Assembly (NCBI RefSeq): GCF_918797505.1
Contig: NC_092795.1
Span: 17,843,131 to 17,907,130 of the forward strand
DNA from: Bemisia tabaci
Taxonomy: Eukaryota; Arthropoda; Insecta; Hemiptera; Aleyrodidae
DNA: 64,000 nucleotides
Direction of reading: 5' to 3'
The notes beneath the pieces were generated by a model that saw only the letters and a program-made list of their open reading frames with translations, was not told the DNA's origin and did not search any database. The translations under genes were made by a program, and so were the position numbers. Shown piece by piece: positions 1-15,100 of the stretch (its first letter is position 1; every line of letters starts with the position of its first letter).

Positions 1-165
1 AGCCTTCATCTTTTAATACAACAAATGCTTCCATCAAACTGACATTATTTTATTTGTATTTTTTCTTTTTTCAATTTTTTTCTTCTAAGCAGGGTATGAT
101 GAAGTATACATTCAAATAATTTAGAATCTGTTAAAAATTTTCATATTTTCCATCCTCTTTTACAG

Positions 166-3100
166 GGCATCGTTATGACATCGCCAAAGGCAAAAGGAGA
201 TATAGTACAAAAACCAAAAATCAAATACCACCACACGATGCGCTTGCAACCATTAGTCGGTTTCCTTATCAAGTTTATAAAAAGTTCTTCGACCATAGCC
301 CTCATGAGGTGTGTATACATAAAAATTGTTCTCTGTTATTCTAATTTTATAATTTCTCCTTGAAAGGTATCACAAAGAGAGGGCAACCTGGACATTTCTG
401 GAAGAAAATGAGCTTCAAGTACAGTTCAATTTTTTTTTTATTTCATTTTACAAATTCAAAGTTAATCTGCGTAGTAAGCCTCCATGAAATTTTACAACTC
501 TGAGCAGGACTTCTTTCCCTAAAATTTTAAAAATTTCAACTTCCTTATCCATGATCCTCCTTAATTAGATTCACTCTTTGATTTAGAAAACTTCAAAAGA
601 GTCACGTAAATGAAACAGGTGCATGAAATTTTGATAAGAGAAAAAAGAAATTCTATTCTATTCTAAAATTTACGATATAGAATTCTCTACTAAGTTACTA
701 ATATTATCCATTCAAACTTTAGTTTTATTTAAACAATTTCTCTTCCCTAAACAAAGATTATTGTGTTTATTTTTCAAGATTTTTGTACAATTGGATGAGC
801 TTTGTGGAACAGGCGAAGATCGTGAGTGGAAAGAAACCGCCCGATGGATCAAATATGAAGAAGATGTCGAAGAAGGTGCTGAGAGGTGGGGTCAGCCTCA
901 CGTAGCATCTCTCAGCTTCCATTCCTTACTTAATTTAAGACGATGCCTTGAAACAGGTGACTTTCATCTCTACTTTCTCCATTAATTTATGAAATTAAGT
1001 AGGTGGAGAAACGGTGCTGGGTCCACACCATTTCGCAGGGAAATCAAACACAATTTTTTTGGGTTTTCCTTGTTTGTTATGAGAGTTTTTCAGGAGCGAC
1101 GGTAGATGGCGCGAGGATCACACTTTTGTGTCATGCCTCGGGTCATATCCATGACGGCATTTTAATGCCGTCTTGGATTTTGCGGCATGTTAAGTTGGGT
1201 TCACTGCCGAGTGTGATCTACTGATGAGGTCTAAAAAGGCCCAAACCGGTATAGATCTCTCGACGTGACTCCAACTGAATATTCCTATGCAAACTGCCTG
1301 AGCTGAACACTCTCCCCCCTCAGTTTCGTACTGGTGCGCATTAGAGCTCAAAAAAATTAATTTTGACTCTAATTTTAATTTTTGGAACTCCTTGGCTTTG
1401 ATTTCCCCGCGAAATGGTGTGGACCCAGCACCATTTCTCCACCTTGTTACATACAGTTTCGGGCCACTTCATAGTGTTTTTTTTTCTTCATTTATGAAAT
1501 TATGTAGTAGTTTTCGCCTTGTATTTCAGTTTTAAAACTATAAAATCTAGTCTTTTTTATATAAATTTTCACGTGTTCCTTGAAGTTTTTTAGTCTTCTG
1601 TAAAAAAGTATTAAAGATGGGTGGAGTTGCACATATTTGCGAGAAAAACTCCTCCGTGTGGCAAAAAACAATATGCAAGCTGTCTAGTTCATTTTTGTGT
1701 CCATAGGTTGTGTAGAATTTCATTTTATCAGGACTATGTAGAAATGCAAACTTAGCATATCAAAACTTTAATCAACTCTTCTAAAGAGTATATTGTTTGA
1801 ATGCAAACCTCAGTGCATTGTAATACCGACTTGTTCAAAGTTTTTGAATGTTCTGTGCTGAAAATATTTTTAAAGCATTCCTCTATTATCTGGTAGTGAT
1901 GTCTCTTTTTTGAGATGTTTTATATAAATATTCCCTTTTTTTTATTTCCGCTTCAATCATTTTGTCAAAGTATTCTTATGGTGAAAAAATAAATTTTTAT
2001 TTTTAGGTGTGGTGCTATTAGATTTAGAAGAAAAAGATTTACCCGGTGTAGCTTACCGGGTAGTCGAAAAAATGGTGACTGCCGAATTAATTAATCCAGG
2101 GGACCATACAAAAGTAATGCGAGCTTTACTCTTACGACATCGACATGTAGAAAATCATGATCGGTTCAAATTCAGTGTGCGACGAAATAATTCCAGTTAC
2201 ACAAGTTTACAGGTATGTACATTTTTAAGTCAAGTTCTATTTAATGAAATTCAATTAGCTCATCTAATCTTCATTACTGTATCAGTATCTGATTTCCTCG
2301 TTGATCTTTGAATTAAAGTCGTTTCAGTCAGTTCTAAGCTCGCTTTTCAATGTATAAAAGTGTAGGCTCTACCTCCATCATTAGTTGCACTTGATGATAC
2401 CTGACACCCCCATCAGTATTTGAGGGGGAAAGGGGGGTGAGAAAAGAAACTTTTTCATCAAAAATCTCTTTTCTGAAAAGAGGAGGAGAAAAGTAAAAGA
2501 TATTTGTAGTTATTTTCCCTCCCAAATCACATAAAGCTATATTATCAGTTGTTTATCATGACCTAGTTTTCCATATTTATGTTTAAATTGCAAACTGGTC
2601 TGAAGGTATTTGCAGTATTTCCTGAACTTAAAAATGTAATTGTGGTAGGTATGTAACGTAATTTAAATTCCCTGTATGTATTTTCCTCAGAACCGTTCTT
2701 CAACTTCTTTGGAAAGCTTTTGCACAGGAAAGCAAAAGAAATTGTTTTCACTCCCTCCGTATTTCTAAGATCGGGAACCATTAAATCTTTGGTGTGAGAT
2801 CTCAAGCGAATAATCTGCAGTGTTTGGATTTTTAGGCCTAATTTTTCTGAAAGATGAAGGAGAATTTGATATAAAAGAAAATAAGTAAAATTTTACTGCA
2901 TATCATATTGTATCAAAAGGCTGATGTATACTTAATAATTTCTCTGCTTAGGCCAAAGTTTTTCTCTTTTCATGTTGCCTCTGTTCCGTTTATGGCCTAT
3001 CAGAGAAAGTCATCTAATGTAATAGAGAATAAAGGAAGTTACTTTATACTGCAGTGTATGTTTTCAGGTTTAGCTTTTTACCAGAAACCGTGAAAATAAT

Positions 3101-6100
3101 GAAAAAGTATTAAGCTTCTTGATTTTGTCTATGCACTGCTTTAATCTCGTCAAAGATAATATCAAAATATGCCGCTTTTTTAAACCTTTTTTAATGAATA
3201 GACTGGCTTAGTGTTTATTCGTGAGTTAAAATTACTAGTAAGACTGTACTACTACTAGTCTACTTACTAGCAATACTTACTATAAGACTAGGAAGACCGT
3301 ATGCTGCTGTATGCTCTGCCAGGAGATAATTTTGTAACAATTTAGAAACCTGTATCAGTAGATTTTCTCTACTCCTCGCTGTGTTTTCTCACACTGTACA
3401 TATTGAACTGTGCATTGATGCACTTTACACTCAAGCAACTTCAAGCAAATTTAATTTTACCACTTTGGTGCTGTTAAATTGCTATAAGAAAGATTCCAAA
3501 CCTAGCAGTGAAAGAAATCTAATCCTCAGATCACTTTGAATTGTATTATGTCAGTGATAATGCAGAATATAACTGAGATTGCTAATATATTTGTTGGGCA
3601 GTCTGAAGAAGGAGCAGGTTCTCTGGATGAAGTCTCGATTCATCTGAAAAATAACGTAATCCTCAATTTGTTTTCTTCTTTTGTTCCCGCCGGACATGTC
3701 TGCATTGTTCCGTAGTTTCAGTCCCTCCCTCATTTTGCCTCCTCTAGTTTTTAGATAGTTTAGCAGTTGAAAGTTAAATTGCAGCTCTCCTTTTTGCTTT
3801 CAAATCTTTTGTCTTAAAATGTATCTCCCTTCCCCTCAAAAAAATATTCAACTGAATCTTACAATCTCTCTTTCTTGATCACTAACATTCTTATGATTCC
3901 TCATAAATTTATTTCTAAAAAGTTGTTGCCAACAGTCTAATAAAAAGCTGAAATATTGCTCTCTCTGAAGCATCAGTTGCAATCACCAGGGGCACCTCCC
4001 TCGCTGCTATGTGGCTCAAGTTTTAACAGGTGCTCTGTGTCCTTCAGAGGCGGCTGTTTGGCAACAGAAACCCGTGTCATGACTTAAAAATTCAATGACA
4101 GCAGGCTCATTCAAAGTTGATTACCTGCCGGTGATCAAAAATCTTGAAAATTGGCCTTCTAGATCTCTGGATATAGTCAAGCTAGCAATAGTTTATAGTA
4201 TTAAAATGAATAATGGGATTTTTCAATGCAGAGAAGTCTCTTCATAAAAGTACTATTCCATAGTTGTCAGAAACACACATGCAGTACAAGACAAAACTCC
4301 TCGTTTATTCTCCACCTAAAAATGCTATTGCGCTTTTAGAATGACTAGAAAAAGGCTCCAGTACTGTTCTTTCAAGCAGCCTGTTTAGAGTTTGAAAATA
4401 ACCCTGTAATACCCCTTACTCTGCTTGTTCAATTTACACATTTTATAATATTTTTATCTTTACTTCTGCATTGTGATGGTAGACACACTTCCTTTTTTCA
4501 TCAAAGCACATTAGCCATAAATGTTAACTGATTTTTAGAGAAATTCCATTGACCTTAGTTATTCCCATCAGCTTCTCTCAGTGCATTTTTGCAACCAATT
4601 TTCAATAGGCCCCTAGACCAGGTCTAAATTAAAAACAAACAACTCGTGTGTCTCGTTTACCCTACGAAATTTCAATGAGACAACGTGTTGCTGAGTGCTT
4701 TAATGTACACCGTGTCTAGAGGTCCATTTCGCTAAGGGAACATTCCTCACTACTTTTTTTTTCGCCTGATGAAAAATGCATGACACTAAGTAGAATAGTC
4801 ATAAGATTAAGGCTAAATGACTGCTTTCCAATGAGAATAATATAATGGACTACCGTTAAAAGTATGTACAACTTTTTCCTGTGTTATTTAAAGAAACTTT
4901 CTTACAAAAAGCTCTTATGCACCTCATGCTATCTCACAGTGCTCTTTGGTCTTTGACTTGCCATCTTGTGCCCTATTGACTGCCGTGGTACTTTGCCATT
5001 ACTGACGATAGCTCAACTGGCTGTCGGTTGTGTATCCTAAGTTAGGTACCAAGATTTAAATAATTGGTAACTTCCAATACTATTTTCACTGGATTCAAAC
5101 AAAACTGTTTGCAAAGCAGATAAATTTAAAGGGAAAGTTCTAGGTAGCATGGATCATAACGAATGCACATTTTACGTTTTTTTATAGCTCCTTCCACTTA
5201 AATTAGGTAAATAAGGTGTCAACAAATTATAATAAATCTTGCTTGTCTTAATAAACGAGTCATACATATCTTCGTTCAGTCCATATCAAACTTCTTAAAA
5301 TGCATAGTTTTGAGTGACACTCATTGAGGAAATCTGTATCAGTTCGTAAGATATAGTCATAGTTTCCTTACATCATGCTTTCAGCTGCCTGAAATTTTCT
5401 AGTATTTTGATTTTGTTTCTTTTTTCCTTTATTCGTATTTCTTGCTTTCTCCCTCTCTTAATGTCTAATTCAAGAGTGATGACATGCATGTTAGCAATGA
5501 AGTAAGCCAGCAAAAATATTTTATTTTATGGTTTTTTTTACTTTTATGCCCACCAATTTCTTATGAATCTCTCATACAAATGGAGTCGTTGTGAGACTGT
5601 TTCCTCAGGCATATGATTCGCCTAATCATTTGTAATCCTTACCTTCCCATTAGTTGAACTGCATTTTGCAATATAGAACCGCCATTTCCAGCTAAATATT
5701 CAAGCATCCATCTGCAAAGGTAAATTAATATCACATACATTGTCTCTACAATGAGCCACAAATAGTAGTGCCTTATTACAAAATGTAGTTTAGTTATTTT
5801 TCAACAATCTGCTCTTCTTAACAAAAGTCACAATAAAGGAAGCATTCTGATTTTTTCAAATGACTAAGGTACCAACTAAAGTCTAATTCTAATTCTGAGC
5901 ACTTTGAGACTTTAGAATCGAATCATCTATGTACCTATCTTGCGAAAAGAGAGGGTTATAAGTGAATTTTTTAGCATTTTAAATGGAATATTCAGTAGAA
6001 CTGTTGCAACATTTGATTGGTGATGAAGTAGAGCTTTTGTTTCCTCACTGGACGGGAGGACAAAACAGACAAAAAGAATCGAATTCCTCCAAATGATAAC

Positions 6101-9100
6101 AGCAAGCGGCACAGTGTCCACACATACATAATGACAGTCTTTTCTTCCATCAGAAAACATGCGTAAGGAGGCCACAAAATTCACTTTTAAACCCTGCTTT
6201 CTTGAAATCTGCGCATAGAAAGTTCAATTTTAAAAGATCATTGTTCTCAAAAGGTCGTAAGGAACATCATATCAAATAAAATCGAAATATAACAGGAGCC
6301 GACTTTTTTGGTATTGCAAGTGTGGTCTTTCACCAGTATGTCTCCCATTGCATTTCTTGAATCATGGATTTAAAAATTTTTTGGATTTTTCATCGATGTA
6401 AAGTAGATGGCTAAGGAACTATATGATCCATCTGCAAACTGACAATTTTACAGGATGAAGAAAAAACTTCGCCATTTTTGTAATTTTGAAGTTAGGTTTG
6501 CCTTCTTTAGTTTATACATTACAGTGCTCCCATGCGGAATCGGAAAAAGCAATAACATTAGGTTGCTAATGCAATTTAGAATTTGGCAAAGTGGCAAACT
6601 CATTTTTGCCAAGATTTTCAGTCAGATAGTAGTGCTCCTTATCCTGACAAAATGGACAAAAAGTGAGTGAAGCTGATCTGAATACAACCTTAGTCGGTTT
6701 GGAGAAAAAATTTGACTGCAAAACTCCCTCCCAAAAACAGAGAAGAATAAATTCATAATTCTTAAGTCTTAAATATTTGTGCAAAAGTATACATGTGAGC
6801 ACTGTATTTGGAGCTTATTTTTGTTTGTTTTTTTTCCTTCTTTTCTTTTTCCCTAAAATTTGTGAAAAAGATTTGTCTCACCTTATTTGCTATTCCCAGC
6901 CCGCTCGAGTTACCTTAGGCTCATTTCTCTGAAGTAAAAATTCATGGAATGAGTGTTCGAATAGGTTTGCGCTGATAGTCCTTAACATTGCATGCGTTTA
7001 TTTTTTAAACCTACTTATGAGATGATTAGAAAGTAATTTCCACTCCATTTAATTTAGACCTCTTTTGTAAGTTCTAAACCGCTCGGTTGAATCATAGCCT
7101 TTTTTTTACAAAGAATAAGAAAAAGAATATTAATGCTATAAAAAATATAAATTCATAACTAAGCCATTGCTGCAAAGATCATCATGTTTTTATCCATTAT
7201 GGGTGAAATATTTTGAGCAACTGAAGTTTTAAAAATTATTTTGCTATTATTATATTAATAAATTTTCATAATTTCAGAATTAAAAAAGTGAAATTGACTG
7301 GTTTTTCTACTTTGTAAAAAAGGGATGAAGTAGAAATGTTTGATACCATAATTTTAGCTGTTAGCCTGAGCACCACCCTTTAGTCTAAATTTCTGCAGGT
7401 CTTTTAAACTCTCTCATACAATACCTTTTAGGGTTGAAAATCTTTAATTTCTAGATAAATTAACCAGCTATAGAAAGAAAAAATCAAGTTGATTAAAATT
7501 TAATTTTTGAGGCACAATTAATAATATTAAAATATTTGAAAATCAGCGTTTGTTACCTCCCAATTTACTTTATGGGAACAGGTCCAAGCACGTGATTCAA
7601 GGGAATTAACACTGTGCGATATAATCATAGTATGTTTTTAATTATTTTAATTATGCTGTGATTTTTGGTGTTCACAGAATATTCATGAAGACAGTAAACA
7701 CAAAATCAAAGTCATACCCTCAGCATCTAATTTGGAAGTTTCAACCGTTTCAAAAGTGACACAAGATGCCGAAAATAAAAATGGCCTTACCCACCATGCT
7801 GTAAGTGCCGTACATAAAATCTTCATGCTTTGTTCACCTCTGCACGAAGCTCTTACTGTATTGTAGTTCATAAAATTTACTACTTTTTCACTGAACATCG
7901 TTTTTAGCATTAATATTGCCAAAATTTTAAACATAATCTCTGCATGGTACACAATCAGACAAGAAATGAAATTATACAGCAAAACACATGTTTTCTCAGC
8001 AAAATCTGTCAATAAAATATGATAGTTGCAATGAAAATTCCAAATTTATTTTTATTATTGAAAAATTGTATTAATGTACTCAGTATTCATCAATTTATTT
8101 ATGTGTATGTTACGAAAGCAAATATTCCCTTGAATGAAATTCGAGTAAAACTGTTGACAGTATGCTTTACGTTACAAGAACTTCCTCATTTTTCAATAAG
8201 CTTTCAAAACTGTCTATTCTGCCTAGTTGTGTTCCAATTTGAACATTTATTAACTTCTTTTTTTTTCTTCTTCTTCTTCTTCATAGATTGATATGAAAGA
8301 GGAAACTACCTATATGTCATCAAGTGAGGATTTGTCCCGCAAAGCACAGAAGGAAAGCATTTTAAAAAGGATTCCTGTTGATGCAGAAGCCACAACTGTT
8401 CTTGTTGGTGCGGTTGACTTTTTGGAACAACCGACTATTGCTTTTGTCAGATTGGCTGAAGGTATTTTGTTACCTTCCATAACTGAGGTGAGTTTCTCAG
8501 CATGTGCTTACAATTAGACACATCTTGCTTCCCTCCTGCAATTGAGTGATTTCACATAACGGATTCTAACCTTTGCATATTTTCCAACCATGAAATCCAT
8601 TTTATCAGAAATTCTAAGACAGAGAAGTACCCAAAAAGACAGCATTTAGTAAGAGAGAACCATGAAGGAATAATAAGTTTGATAAATTTGAGCTTGTCTA
8701 AGAAGGAACACATTATTGCCTAACGAAAGATTTGAGTCGCTCCTCTTTTTGTTGACGGCTGTCCTCTTTATTAACCTTCTTAGTATTTCTGATTTTAATG
8801 TTATTATTTTATTTTTTTCACCTCCTGTAAGGTTAAGTTTAAAAAAACTGTAAAAAGGAAGAAGAAGAATTGCCATCTGATATGACTTCACATCTTGTAT
8901 TAATATTTTACTTCACCCTTAGGTACTCCTAGGTTACAAGACTCCTTTGTAGTTACACCTTTCTTAACCGAGAGAGGCGTAATAAGCTTCTGCTGAAAAC
9001 ATAAAATATTACCTAAATGATCATAAAGAGTTTTACGTTACTAGTAACAATACAATATAACTTGCAAATCAAAATCCGCATCAAAGATGCTCACTCACAT

Positions 9101-9136
9101 ATTTTCCATTCCCTAATTGTGGTTGCAGCATCATTT

Positions 9137-9182
<46 letters not shown>

Positions 9183-12100
9183 TGTTTTGTATTGAAGTTA
9201 AAACGTTTTCCCTCCCTACATTTCAGGTAACGATACCTGTGAGATTCATGTTCATTCTACTAGGACCTCCAGACGCTGAGTTAGATTACCATGAAATAGG
9301 TCGCTCTATCTCCACACTGATGTCTAATGTTGTGAGTATTTAACTTTTCATAAAGGTGTCATCAATTTTTTAAGAATCAAGCAGGGTTCAACACATCTGA
9401 AAACTTAGAAAAACCCAGGAATTTGGGGTAGATTCAGGAGATCCAGCAAGATAACTTTCCCTCAACTGTCCACGACTGTGCCAAAATTGTTAAGACTTAG
9501 TTTTTTATTATTTTCTCAGGCATCATTCATATTTTTTGCTTCGGGCTCTTTCTCACTACCCTTGCATTTTGACAATTTAAGTATGTTTTTAACTTGAAAA
9601 TTTTGACTTTAACATATGGAGAGCAAAAATTATGAGAACGGTTGACCATACGGTGGTTTGGTTTCTAATTAAAAATTTGGAAAAATAATTTTCTGGAAGG
9701 TCATTAAATTCAAATGATTATGTGACCAATAATCATCTTCAGAACCATGTCGTGTCTCTTATTAACAAAATGATTCAATGTAATCTTCATAGATTAATGC
9801 GCTGTTACACATCATCCGCTTTTCTGTGTGATTTCATCAAGCTACAACCAATAGTGCTCATTTTTGTGAAACTCTGTTGTATTGACGGTTTGGTTTTTTT
9901 CTGTTTTTTCCAGGAGTTTCATAAATCAGCTTACAAAGCTACTGAAAGGAAAGATCTTTTAAGTGCTATTAATGAATTTCTAGATTGTAGTATCGTACTG
10001 CCGCCAGGAGACTGGGAAAGACAAGCTCTTCTTCCCTTCAGAGAACTTAAAGCAAAAAGTGAAGCAATTCGACGAAGACAAATCCGAGCCAAAGTAAAGC
10101 ACGAAACACAAAAAGGTAATTTCTATTTTCTAATCTTAGTTAAGTATAATTGCAAAAGACTCCATCCTTAAGTAATGAGGATTGAAACTGTATAATGTGT
10201 GCAGAATGTGCACTGAGAAGTGGATTTTAGACTTTTTTTCATGTACCCATTATTCTGCAACTTTTCCTATAGATAGTCTATCCTATGGACTGTATTTTTT
10301 TGCGTGTAATAGAACCATTCTTTGTCATTTTTAAACATATACCGATCAGAGGCACGAATGTGATTTATGAGACGCAAAGGAAGTATCTGTGAATCTGAAC
10401 TATTTCTTACATTTTACTTGGTGTTTAATATACTTGAACAAATGATACTTATTGTTAGTAGAAAAACTTACTTTCAACCCACATCAGATCTAAAATTTAA
10501 CTTATACTGAATAAAAAAATGTTTTAAAAAAATATTTCAGAAACATGAATGTTGATGATAAATTTCACTCCAGACCCCATCTCAAATGTACGCATTATTG
10601 CAAATAAAGAATCAATTGTTTTTAATTTGTTCAATATGTCCATAGCTTTAGCCTCACCAGGAGATGGAGGAAAAAAACCACCAATTGACCCATTGCAGCG
10701 AACTAAAAGGCCTTTTGGTGGATTGTTCAACGACATGAAAAGAAGATTTCCTCTCTATGCCTCCGACTTTAAAGATGGTCTGAATTTGCAGTGTTTAGCT
10801 GCTGCTATTTTCATGTACTTTGCTGCTCTGTCTGGTGCCATAGCTTTTGGTGGTCTTTTAGGTAACGATTTTGAAAACAGATTTGTGCTAATTCTAGACC
10901 TCAGTTCAAGTTTGTAAGGTTTTCATGTCTTGGGACTGATCCCTCAGATTGAAATGGAACCTTATCTCATTTGAATCATTCATTCATTTGAACATATTTT
11001 GGACGGAAAATTCATTCAAAACCATCATATTTGTAATAAATTATTCTTGTTGGTAAAATTTGTCTCCTTCGAGGTACTAAAGGTAACTAAAGGTACTAAG
11101 AGGTAAATAAGTTAGCTGACTTAATGAAAAGCGGTTTTTTTAGGAAATAATTGAATTTTCATTTGGCTTTTTCTCCAATTAAATGAATTCATTTTATATA
11201 TACAATAGAAAATTGGCCAAGCTTGTGTTTAATGGTTACAAACAGAGCCTTCAATTGCATTTTTTAGCCTTTTTTCGGTCGTTTTGCCGAAACAACTTTT
11301 TTGATATCCGATGCAGCTTTCGTTACCAATTGTCGGATGATTGAGACACTATTGCATTTAAAAGTACTTTTTTGCATACTGTCCTGTTCCAACAAGAAAA
11401 ACACAGTATAACTTTTTATCTGGAGCTTGTGATGTTTTTATGAACAAAGTATCCAAGCATGATGAAATTCAACAAGTGCTCAATCATAATTTACACATGC
11501 CTTTCATTTTCTTCCATCGATTATTGAAACTAATTGGTTTAATTCACTCTTTCAGCTGACAAAACAAGCAATCTCATGGGAATATCTGAAACCTTGGTAT
11601 CCACTGCCATTATGGGCGTCATATTCGCTCTTTTCGCTGGCCAGCCACTGGTTATCATCGGCACAACAGGGCCATTATTGTTATTTGATGAGAGCCTTTT
11701 TAGTGTAAGTTAGAATATCCAAATATCGGTCAGTATTATTGTAACCAGAATGAATAATTAAAAATGTATTCCGAAAAATTCAATCAGAAATAGCTAAAAA
11801 ATTCAAATGCTCAGTACCTATCATAGAAAATCCATTTTTGATTAATTGCATTATGAGTGATTCCAGTTAAACCCCAAAAATTTTGTTCTCAACTTGTTTT
11901 TTAATACAAAAAACCTAAGTCAAAACTTATTCAAATTGGTGCACTGTACTGTAATAGTGTGTGCATAGGTCTGAAAACCGGGAATTGTCACGGAATTTCA
12001 TCAGGACAGGGAAATCGGGGAAAAGTTGAGGAATTTTATGAAAAAGACAGGAAATTTGAAAAATTGAAATCAGAAAACCATCAGCGCTATCCACAAAATC

Positions 12101-15100
12101 AGATTGAGTCTTAATTTAGGTCAGGGTTCAGTGCTCTGAGCTACTTTCTGAATAGTGGATAAAGAATTGAAATTGTATTTAATTGAATGACTAATACTTG
12201 AAGAAAAGAAATTCACATGTCTCTGTCATTTGTAGTGGAATTAAATTTCTGGATGTCTCAAGAAGTTCTCTCTCCAGCGTTTTTGTCTGGCGCCTTTTCT
12301 CATTCTATAGCTTTCTTTTATCTCTGTTTCAGTTTTGCAAAAAAAATAATGTGGAATTCTTAACTATGAGAGTTTACATCGGGTTTTGGCTGGGCGTAAT
12401 AGCTTTGCTGGTGGCAGCTGTCGAGGGCAGTGTTTTTGTCAAAGTCTTCACACGCTTTTCTGAAGAAATTTTCTCTTCTCTCATCTCATTACTGTATATT
12501 CACGAAAGTCTTTTAAAAATACTAGCAGTAAGTTTCCTCTTTGTCAATAATTCAACATTTACGTAACAGAAAATATATCTCTGAACTAGGTAATATCGCA
12601 TGAAAATTTTATGAAAAGCAGTGACTGTGATCAGTCAAACTGCGTCTTAAATTGAGTTAACTCTCGATGTTTATGTATTCAACCAAAAAAGAAAGAGCCA
12701 ACAACAAGAGAAAAATGAAAGATATATCTCTCATTTGATGACCAATAATCAATAATTATTCTGTGAATTTTTTTTATGACTTAGGAGAAAATACATCCTT
12801 CCAAAGCAGAGTGTCACTTATTCGTGAGTAAAAGCAACAAAACATGAGAGTAAAAAGGCTGTTCCTCCTTGGTACCTTCTCTAAGCTGCAGAGAGAATTC
12901 CATTTAACTCACAGAATCTCTAAGATTACTGGATCCATTATTTAATTGGCTCTTGTGTGTCTATTTGGGAGTTCATAAGCAGCTTTTTAGTTGATTTTCA
13001 TCTTAAGTGTATGATACAGGTATTTCACTCTGTTTCAGTTGTTTTATCTTCACCCCCTTTTGACCTTGGATAGTTACTGTGCCAAATCCACCCACAGCAT
13101 TATCACCAGGTCTGCACCGTATCTTGCACCTTCTAATAATTCCTCATCACAGTAAGTATAATTTGTGTTTTCATTTATCACTTCCTTTGTTCTAGTCCAT
13201 CAATAAATCAATTAATTTCATCAATAAAAATTGAAAAAAAGGACATTTCAAGCAAATGGGCCTTTTGTTGGAGCAAAAATAAGAGTTGTTCCTATCAGTA
13301 AATGTCTCAAAAATCACAATGAGCGCACTGGCAAAGTTTGAGATGCACTCCAAACTTCTCAATCTGTGTAAGAAATTGGCGTTTTTTTTAGCCTCCCGCT
13401 TCAAAAACGATACTATGCCACAGGTGAAAATTTCGTCAGAGGAGTCGTTTCATTCAACCCTTTCGCAAAAGCAATTCCCAACATAGCTGACGCTTCCGTG
13501 CGCAAATCGCAATCGGGAGCACAAGGTCAATCAAAGCGGATCTTTATCAACGCGAAGATATCGTGAATGTAAACACGCCATACAGGTTGTTAACAAATAG
13601 ATATAATCTCGTCCAGACAAATGTGTTTTGGTGGATTGGTGCTGGCCATGTTGAATATTGTGTAGTATCCTAATGCACAGGGGTTGGATAGAATGACTCC
13701 TCTAACGAAGTGTTCACCTGTACACTGCTGTGCAACGCAAAAACGCCGTAAACGCCATTTTAAATTTTTTGGAAACAATGTATCATAGCAGAACAACCTA
13801 TGCACCTTGGGACAATGTTTCTACAGAATTCTTTCGCAAATACTATCAAGAACTTAACCTGAAAAGTTGAGGTACATAGGTAAAACAGTTTTTATTTTAT
13901 AAAGTGTTAAGTTCCAAAAAATGAGGGAAAATCTTGATGGATTTACAGCGTTCTTGCTTAGCTTGGCAGTACTGTAGTATCGTTTTTGAGGCAGGAAGTT
14001 AAAAAAAAACTCCAATTTCTTACGCAGATTGTGATGTTAGGAGTAAATTTCAGCATTTGTCAATGCGCTCATTGTGATTTTTGAGACATTTTCTATAAGT
14101 AACAACTCTTACTTTTGCTTTAGCAAAAGTTTGCAGCAGGCCTGTTGTGAGATGAAAAGAGCTGATATAAAGACAATAAAAGCATGTTGATCTGACACTG
14201 AAATGCAATCTACCAGCCAGAAAGTCAGGAAATTGATTGTCCATGCAATGAATTCTGGAATTGCCATATAAGGAGTTGTGTGAATTGGGCAATCCATTTT
14301 AAAGTGTGTCAAAACGTGTCAGTATAAAACACATTGAAATATTTTCAGATTTAAGAAGTACTTTCAGATCTGAACTTCTTGAAAACCTATCCGTCCATCT
14401 TGCTGAAATTTTAAATACAATTGCAAATAATGCCTTGTGGTTTGGTAGTTTGACCATTCATTTCCTTGACTCACTGTTGTGTGTGCTCATTTCATGCTTT
14501 GTGCTACATATTTGTCTAGACTTATTTTAGTGAATGAATCAAAGCATTTTTTTTCATTGAGCTCATTACGTCATTCTTTGAGAATGGCAAAACGCACTTC
14601 ACACTAGATTTTTACGCACAGTTTTTTCTTCTTTCAGTTTAGATGTAAATGCCCGCAAAATTCAAGATCCAATTTTTGAGCCAAAAGTAACCAATCAGCC
14701 GAATACTGCTTTGTTTTGTTTGATTTTGGCGCTCGGTACCTTCTTCATTGCTTACTATTTGCGCCATTTTCGTAACAGCAAATTCTTAGGCAGAAGTGTA
14801 AGTAAATTATTCAGAACTAGGTGTAGCTTTTGTAGGGTAATTTTTTTTCTCTTTCATGTACCCACTTGAAGACTTGGTATGTGTCAAAAAGCCAACATAT
14901 TTTGTTTGAGGATTGAGACTGCAGTGAGAGCTGAGCTCAAGTAAATCTGAAATCTTCACATAAAATGAATTATCTTTAAAAGGAAGTGCGAGAAAATGCT
15001 TGGATTTACCAAAATTCATGAGCTTAAATGGTAAATACTGTACAACAGTTTCATTACACAACACTTTTTTAACGAATGAATTATTGCTCCTCAATATTTG

